Both the position numbers and the translations under genes were made by a program. From assembly GCA_002315745.1 (NCBI GenBank), contig DCID01000053.1, positions 1-26,083 of the forward strand: DNA of 26,083 nt, written 5' to 3'. Source of the stretch: Bacteroidales bacterium UBA1735. GTDB taxonomy: Bacteria; Bacteroidota; Bacteroidia; Bacteroidales; Paludibacteraceae. The notes under the pieces were generated by a model, which ran no database searches, was not told where the DNA came from, and saw only the letters and a program-made list of their open reading frames with translations. This document shows positions 21,886 to 26,083 of the stretch, one piece after another (the first letter of the stretch is position 1; each line of letters begins with the position of its first letter).

Positions 21886-23592
21886 TTATTTGCGGCAGAA
21901 CAGGCGGCTTAACCAGCACTTTTTCTCTGCTTTAGGAGCTTCTGCCTTAGCTTCTGCTTTAGGAGCAGCTGCGGCTTTCTCTTCGGGCAGAACAGGACCA
22001 GCAGCAACGAGAGCTTTACCAGCCTCGTTGGTGGTGTATTTGCCGAAGTTCTTAATGAAGCGACCAGCGAGGTCTTTAGCCTTCACTTCCCACTCCTCAG
22101 CCTTAGCATAGGTGTCACGTGGATCGAGAATAGCAGGATCAACACCGGGCAATGCGGTAGGTACTTCGAAGTTGAAGTATGGGATCTTCTTGGTCTCAGC
22201 CTTCAGGATGCTGCCATCGAGAATAGCGTCGATGATACCACGGGTGTCGCGGATAGAGATACGCTTGCCTGTGCCATTCCAACCGGTGTTCACGAGGTAA
22301 GCCTTGGCACCGCTCTTCTCCATTTTCTTAACGAGTTCCTCGGCATACTTAGTTGGATGTAACTCCAAGAAAGCTTGGCCGAAGCAAGCGGAGAAAGTGG
22401 GAGTAGGCTCGGTGATACCGCGCTCGGTACCAGCCAATTTAGCGGTGAAGCCGCTCAAGAAATAGTATTTGGTTTGCTCGGGAGTCAGGATAGATACAGG
22501 AGGCAATACACCAAAGGCATCTGCGCTGAGGAAGATCACGTTCTTAGCGTCTGGACCAGCAGAGATAGGCTTAACGATCTTTTCAATATGGTTGATAGGA
22601 TAGCTAACGCGGGTATTCTCGGTAACCGACTTATCGTTGAAGTCGATCTTACCATCTTTATCTACCGTTACGTTCTCTAAGAGGGCGTCACGACGGATAG
22701 CGTTATAGATATCGGGCTCAGACTCTTTGTCGAGTTTGATGACTTTAGCATAGCAACCACCTTCTAGGTTGAATACGCCCTTGTCATCCCATCCGTGCTC
22801 GTCGTCACCAATCAGCAGGCGCTTAGGATCGGTCGAGAGGGTAGTCTTACCAGTACCACTCAATCCGAAGAAGATAGCGGTGTTTTTGCCCTTCATATCG
22901 GTGTTAGCGGAGCAGTGCATGGAAGCAATACCTTGGAGAGGTAAGTAGTAGTTCTGCATGGAGAACATACCTTTCTTCATCTCACCACCGTACCAAGTGT
23001 TGATGATCACTTGCTCACGGCTCGTGGTATTGAATGCTACGCAGGTCTCAGAGTTCAAGCCGAGCTCTTGGAAGTTCTCTACTTTAGCTTTCGAAGCGTT
23101 GTAGATAACGAAGTTAGGCTCAAAGTCCTTCAACTCCTCTTCGGTAGGTTGAATGAACATGTTCTTAATAAAGTGAGCCTGCCATGCTACCTCCATGATG
23201 AAACGTACAGCGAGGTGGGTCTCTTTGTTTGCACCGCAGAAAGCATCTACGACGTACAGGTTCTTACCGCTTAACTCTTTCATAGCGATATCCTTTACCT
23301 TTGCCCAAACATCTTCGGACATAGGATGGTTATCGTTCTTGTAAGCCTCGGTAGTCCACCATACTTTATCGTGCGATTGAGCATCATCTACGATGTATTT
23401 GTCCTTAGGAGAACGACCTGTGAAGATACCAGTCATCACGTTAACTGCGCCGAGCTCGGTCTCTTGACCCTTCTCGTAACCGGTCAGGGAAGCATCAGTC
23501 TCAGCTTTGAATAACTCTTCGTAAGAAGGGTTGTGGGCAATCACGGTAGCACCAGTGATGCCGTACTTAGCTAAATCAATTTTCTTTGCCAT
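21886..23592 (-). CDS. pckA: Phosphoenolpyruvate carboxykinase (ATP) with an unusual C-terminal tail, 568 aa
   Basis: Interconverts oxaloacetate and PEP; in this phylum it often runs toward oxaloacetate during succinate fermentation. Motifs in order: FTGRSPKDKY (57-66), the SAF/metal region HCSANTDMKGKNTAIFFGLS, P-loop GLSGTGKTT (243-251), IGDDEHGWDD (261-270), NLEGGCYAK, and the C-terminal NTGWNGTGKRI and RDTRGIIDAIL blocks. The normal protein ends near residue 535. Here a further 32 residues (537-568) are Ala/Lys/Glu/Pro-rich and end in KKCWLSRLFCRK. The start at 23592 follows a perfect promoter. The gene converges on the lipoproteins and is divergent from the gldA-ruvB unit. Identity is certain; the role of the tail is unknown. 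Confidence 0.98.
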   Translation of the reverse strand: MAKKIDLAKYGITGATVIAHNPSYEELFKAETDASLTGYEKGQETELGAVNVMTGIFTGRSPKDKYIVDDAQSHDKVWWTTEAYKNDNHPMSEDVWAKVKDIAMKELSGKNLYVVDAFCGANKETHLAVRFIMEVAWQAHFIKNMFIQPTEEELKDFEPNFVIYNASKAKVENFQELGLNSETCVAFNTTSREQVIINTWYGGEMKKGMFSMQNYYLPLQGIASMHCSANTDMKGKNTAIFFGLSGTGKTTLSTDPKRLLIGDDEHGWDDKGVFNLEGGCYAKVIKLDKESEPDIYNAIRRDALLENVTVDKDGKIDFNDKSVTENTRVSYPINHIEKIVKPISAGPDAKNVIFLSADAFGVLPPVSILTPEQTKYYFLSGFTAKLAGTERGITEPTPTFSACFGQAFLELHPTKYAEELVKKMEKSGAKAYLVNTGWNGTGKRISIRDTRGIIDAILDGSILKAETKKIPYFNFEVPTALPGVDPAILDPRDTYAKAEEWEVKAKDLAGRFIKNFGKYTTNEAGKALVAAGPVLPEEKAAAAPKAEAKAEAPKAEKKCWLSRLFCRK

Positions 23593-23637
23593 AGTTGTAT
23601 ATTGTTAGTTTAAAAATACCTTTTTAAAAATTCGCTG

Positions 23638-23669
23638 CAAAGTTACTGCTATTTTCTCACTTGGGCAAA
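23638..23669 (-). promoter_or_regulatory. Promoter of pckA
   Basis: Minus strand: TTTG (23669-23666), 20 bases, TAACTTTG (23645-23638) followed by CAGCG. A full match, 45 bp before the pckA ATG. The region between this and the gldA promoter (23670-23767) holds no other signal I can support. Confidence 0.85.
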
Positions 23670-23767
23670 TATTTGATACAAAAAAGTTTGTTTTTCCCGC
23701 ATTTTGACAAGTTCGGTAGGCAAAAAATATAAAAATGGGCACTTTTTTGGACTTTTTTATAAAAATA

Positions 23768-23799
23768 TTTGGTAGGTTTGTAAAAAAGCAGTACTTTTG
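23768..23799 (+). promoter_or_regulatory. Promoter of the gldA-like / ruvB operon
   Basis: TTTG (23768-23771), 20 bases, TACTTTTG (23792-23799) followed by CACC. It shares ATTTGGTAG at the -33 element and TTTTGCACC at the -7 element with the lipoprotein promoter at 20108. The ATG at 23878 is about 78 bases downstream, leaving a structured leader. Confidence 0.85.
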
Positions 23800-23812
23800 C
23801 ACCGTGTTTTTC

Positions 23813-23893
23813 ATGGTATTAGATTTAAGGTTAAGTAAAGATTGGGTTGTCGGGACGACAATCCTTCTTTTTTTACAATGTCAATTCGCATAG
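23813..23893 (+). other. Leader ORF (26 codons) overlapping the gldA start
   Basis: ATG at 23813 opens a frame reading MVLDLRLSKDWVVGTTILLF, then LQCQFA and TAG at 23891-23893, 14 bases into the gldA-like gene. It runs straight through the terminator-like hairpin below. The ATG itself lies in the 3' arm of a small hairpin (ACCGTG, T5, CATGGT) at 23801-23817. Translation is inferred only from position. Confidence 0.25.
23844..23874 (+). terminator. Terminator-like hairpin in the gldA leader (candidate attenuator)
   Basis: GGGTTGTCG, loop GGA, CGACAATCC (nine pairs, one G-U) at 23844-23864, followed by TTCTTTTTTT to 23874. It lies between the promoter and the ATG at 23878 and would stop transcription about 70 bases after the start unless opened. 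Confidence 0.5.
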
Positions 23894-24540
23894 CACATAT
23901 TAGTAAAACGTTTGGGCATCAAGTGGTGCTCAAGGATGTGTCTTTATCTATTCACAAAGGTGAAGTGGTTGGTTTGTTGGGTCCCAATGGTGCCGGTAAG
24001 TCCACGCTGATGAAGATCATCTTAGGTCTATGGAAACCGGATCCATGTGCGGACATGGAGATTTCTGTACCGGAGTATATGGGATACTTGCCTGAGCAGA
24101 ATCCTCTCTATCCAGAGATGTACGTGCGCGAGTATCTCCTTTTTATCGCGCGCATCGCGCGGGTGGACAATGGGGAAGAGCGAGTGGAGGATCTTATTCA
24201 CCGCGTAGGACTTGCTTCGGAGGCTAATAAGCGGATCGGTCAACTCAGTAAGGGCTATAAGCAACGTGTAGGTTTGGCGCAGGCGCTGATGAGCGATCCC
24301 GATGTACTCATTTTAGATGAACCAACGACGGGTTTTGATCCTAATCAATTAGAAGAGATACGTCCCCTTATTCGAGAATTGGGTAGGGATAGATTAGTTA
24401 TTCTATCCACGCATATCTTACAGGAAGTGAAGCAGATGTGTGATCGTGTAGTTATTCTCGATCATGGTGTGATACGCGCGGATGAACCTATGGCTCAGAT
24501 AGCGGATTTGGAACAATTATTTCATCAATGTACGAATTAG
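23878..24540 (+). CDS. GldA-like ABC transporter ATP-binding protein, 220 aa
   Basis: ABC ATPase with Walker A GPNGAGKS (35-42), Q-loop region GYLPEQNPLYPEMYVREYL (69-87), signature LSKGYKQR (123-130), Walker B LILDEPTTGFDPNQL (144-158) and H-switch STHILQEV (177-184). The LPEQNPLYPEMYVREYL and GQLSKGYKQRVGLAQAL segments match GldA-type ATPases of Bacteroidota closely. GldA is about 300 aa, so this protein lacks the usual C-terminal 80 residues. The ATG at 23878 is preferred over a TTG at 23842 that lies just before the leader hairpin. No permease gene is nearby. It lies three bases before ruvB. It probably energises an export or gliding-related transporter, but partner and substrate are unknown. 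Confidence 0.85.
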   Translation: MSIRIAHISKTFGHQVVLKDVSLSIHKGEVVGLLGPNGAGKSTLMKIILGLWKPDPCADMEISVPEYMGYLPEQNPLYPEMYVREYLLFIARIARVDNGEERVEDLIHRVGLASEANKRIGQLSKGYKQRVGLAQALMSDPDVLILDEPTTGFDPNQLEEIRPLIRELGRDRLVILSTHILQEVKQMCDRVVILDHGVIRADEPMAQIADLEQLFHQCTN

Positions 24541-24543
24541 TCT

Positions 24544-25563
24544 ATGGAAACAGATTTCGATATACGTCAACAACTGTCCGAGAAGGAGCAAGATAATGCG
24601 TTACGTCCGTTGCGCTTTGCTGATTTTGCGGGTCAGAGTAAGATCGTTAGTAACCTCAAGATTTTTGTCGAGGCAGCGCGTCAGCGTCATGAGAGCCTCG
24701 ATCATGTCTTGCTGTTTGGCCCTCCGGGTTTGGGTAAGACGACCTTATCCAATATCATTGCCAATGAGTTAGGGGTAGGTTTTAAGGTCACTTCGGGTCC
24801 AGTGTTGGATAAACCTGGTGATCTGGCGGGTCTGCTCACTTCGCTCGAGGAGAACGATGTCCTTTTTATCGATGAGATACATCGTCTCAGTCCTGTCGTG
24901 GAGGAGTACCTCTATTCGGCGATGGAGGATTATCGTATTGATATCATGATTGATAAGGGCCCTTCGGCGCGGACGATTCAGATTGATCTCAATAAGTTTA
25001 CGTTGATAGGTGCAACGACCCGTAGTGGTCTTTTGACTTCTCCATTGCGGGCGCGTTTTGGTATCAATTGTCACTTAGAGTATTACGATGCCGATGTGTT
25101 AGCCGGTATTGTAGCGCGAAGTGCAGGTTTATTGGGTGTAGAGATTGATAGTAAAGCGGCGGCAGAGATAGCCCGTTGTAGTCGTGGTACGCCTCGTATT
25201 GCCAATGCGCTTTTGCGTCGTGTGAGGGACTTTGCGCAAGTGAAGGGTGATGGTCGTATCGATTTTGAGATTGCCCGCTATGCGTTGGAGGCACTCAATA
25301 TTGACTCCTTCGGTTTGGATGAGATAGATAATAAGTTGCTCAATACCATTATTGATAAGTTCAAAGGCGGTCCCGTAGGCCTTACGACCATTGCGACCGC
25401 CATGGGAGAAGATGCGGGCACGATAGAGGATGTCTACGAGCCGTATCTGATCAAGGAAGGCTTTATCAAACGTACACCGCGCGGACGCGAGGTGACGGAG
25501 TTGGCATATCGTCACTTGGGCAAGACCCCGCTTATTGGCGGTGGACAGCCGACGCTATTTTGA
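24544..25563 (+). CDS. ruvB: Holliday junction branch-migration helicase RuvB, 339 aa
   Basis: AAA+ motor of the RuvABC complex, which drives branch migration with RuvA on Holliday junctions. LRPLRFADFAGQ (20-31), Walker A GPPGLGKTT (59-67), Walker B FIDEIHRL (108-115), IGATTRSGLL (sensor 1) and PLRARFG (arginine finger region) are all present. The C-terminal winged-helix part ends in IKRTPRGREVTELAYRHLG. Full normal length. It lies 3 bp after the gldA-like gene with no promoter of its own. Its last 32 bases overlap the end of murG on the other strand. Confidence 0.98.
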   Translation: METDFDIRQQLSEKEQDNALRPLRFADFAGQSKIVSNLKIFVEAARQRHESLDHVLLFGPPGLGKTTLSNIIANELGVGFKVTSGPVLDKPGDLAGLLTSLEENDVLFIDEIHRLSPVVEEYLYSAMEDYRIDIMIDKGPSARTIQIDLNKFTLIGATTRSGLLTSPLRARFGINCHLEYYDADVLAGIVARSAGLLGVEIDSKAAAEIARCSRGTPRIANALLRRVRDFAQVKGDGRIDFEIARYALEALNIDSFGLDEIDNKLLNTIIDKFKGGPVGLTTIATAMGEDAGTIEDVYEPYLIKEGFIKRTPRGREVTELAYRHLGKTPLIGGGQPTLF

Positions 25564-26083
25564 TGACTTCTTGAGCAATACGCTTGGCGGAGTCCGTTTG
25601 TGCTAAGGTTAGGATGTTCGTGTGCAAGGTTTGCAGACGAGCATCTTCTTTTATGAGTGTGAGTGCCGTGGAGACGAGTTGTGCGGCGGCATCGGCATCT
25701 TTGACCAAGACGGCTGCATCTTTGTTGACCAGAGCCATAGCGTTATGGGTCTGATGATCCTCGGCTACATTGGGTGAAGGCACTAAGATGCAGGGTTTAC
25801 CTAACAGACATAGTTCGCTAATAGACGACGCACCTGCACGGGAGATAACGAGATCGGCGTTGGCATATTCGTTCGGCATATCGCTTAGGAACGCTTCGCA
25901 ACGAAGCCAACCTTCCTGTACATAGGGTGCAGCCAATTGGGCACACTTGTCATGGTATATCTTACCTGTTTGCCAAACGACCTGGATGCCTGCTTTCTGT
26001 AAGTCGGCTAAGCCTGTACCTATGGCTTCATTAATCGTTCGTGCTCCCAAACTACCACCAATAATCAATAATGTCTTTACTCC
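25532..26083 (-). CDS. murG: MurG, lipid II N-acetylglucosaminyltransferase (C-terminal half, partial)
   Basis: Only the last 183 residues are inside the window; the 5' end lies beyond base 26083. GT-B C-domain motifs of MurG are present: LLIIGGSLGARTIN (the GGS loop), VVWQTGK, FLSDMPNEYANADLVISRAG and ASSISELCLLGKPCILVPSP, followed by DHQTHNA. MurG transfers GlcNAc from UDP-GlcNAc to lipid I on the inner membrane. The gene ends with TAA at 25532, 32 bp inside the converging ruvB. It is unrelated to the surface-polysaccharide operon. The rest of a cell-division cluster presumably continues outside the window. Confidence 0.95.
   Translation of the reverse strand, partial: GVKTLLIIGGSLGARTINEAIGTGLADLQKAGIQVVWQTGKIYHDKCAQLAAPYVQEGWLRCEAFLSDMPNEYANADLVISRAGASSISELCLLGKPCILVPSPNVAEDHQTHNAMALVNKDAAVLVKDADAAAQLVSTALTLIKEDARLQTLHTNILTLAQTDSAKRIAQEVIKIASAVHRQ

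Noticed and set aside
23605..23814. Minus-strand 69-codon ORF upstream of pckA
   Set aside because: It covers the two divergent promoters, is AT-driven in composition and has no family resemblance.

Overview
The window looks like a chromosomal segment from a member of the Bacteroidota, most likely order Bacteroidales. The evidence is the promoter type (six promoters of the form TTTG-N20-TAnnTTTGC, with hardly any Shine-Dalgarno sequences), SPII lipoproteins, a GldA-like ABC ATPase, a Bacteroidota-type PEP carboxykinase and a WbsX/ATP-grasp/Wzx/Wzy polysaccharide locus. A genus cannot be assigned from the sequence alone.

Region 1 (1-5.5 kb, all minus strand) is an accessory island. It holds the start of a possible VapE/primase-like gene, a small helix-turn-helix protein, a REP-associated tyrosine transposase (RAYT, HUH/Y1 family) translationally coupled to a HARE-type winged-helix protein, and a complete DpnII/MboI-type GATC restriction-modification system (Dam-class methylase, DpnII endonuclease, DpnA-class methylase). 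The RAYT gene carries two near-identical 31-bp REP-like hairpin elements in frame inside its coding sequence and a third just after its stop. In front of the restriction operon is a 16-bp terminator-like hairpin whose loop is almost exactly filled by a 14-codon leader ORF. It is a candidate attenuator that could time expression of the toxin-like restriction enzyme.

Region 2 (5.5-20 kb, all minus strand) starts with a small stand-alone gene that has its own promoter and terminator. It continues as one long polysaccharide operon transcribed from a strong promoter at 20060-20091. In transcription order the genes are: Wzz chain-length regulator, Wzy polymerase, GT2, Wzx flippase, a divergent MurB-like FAD oxidoreductase, polysaccharide pyruvyl transferase, hexapeptide acetyltransferase, an exported NodB-like deacetylase relative, WbsX, a sugar-transfer ATP-grasp protein, GT4, then a flavodoxin and a pectinacetylesterase-like lipoprotein. 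Most junctions overlap or are separated by fewer than 20 bases. No initiating sugar-phosphate transferase, Wza exporter or tyrosine kinase lies in the window. The middle of the locus is clearly more AT-rich than its ends, as expected for an exchanged surface-antigen cassette.

Region 3 (20-26 kb) is mostly core genome. Two tandem paralogous lipoproteins (plus) converge on pckA (minus) at a shared bidirectional terminator. pckA is divergent from a gldA-like ATPase-ruvB operon (plus), and ruvB overlaps the end of murG (minus, cut by the window edge) by 32 bp. The gldA leader contains a terminator-like hairpin inside a short ORF. No rRNA, tRNA, CRISPR array or complete insertion sequence was found.
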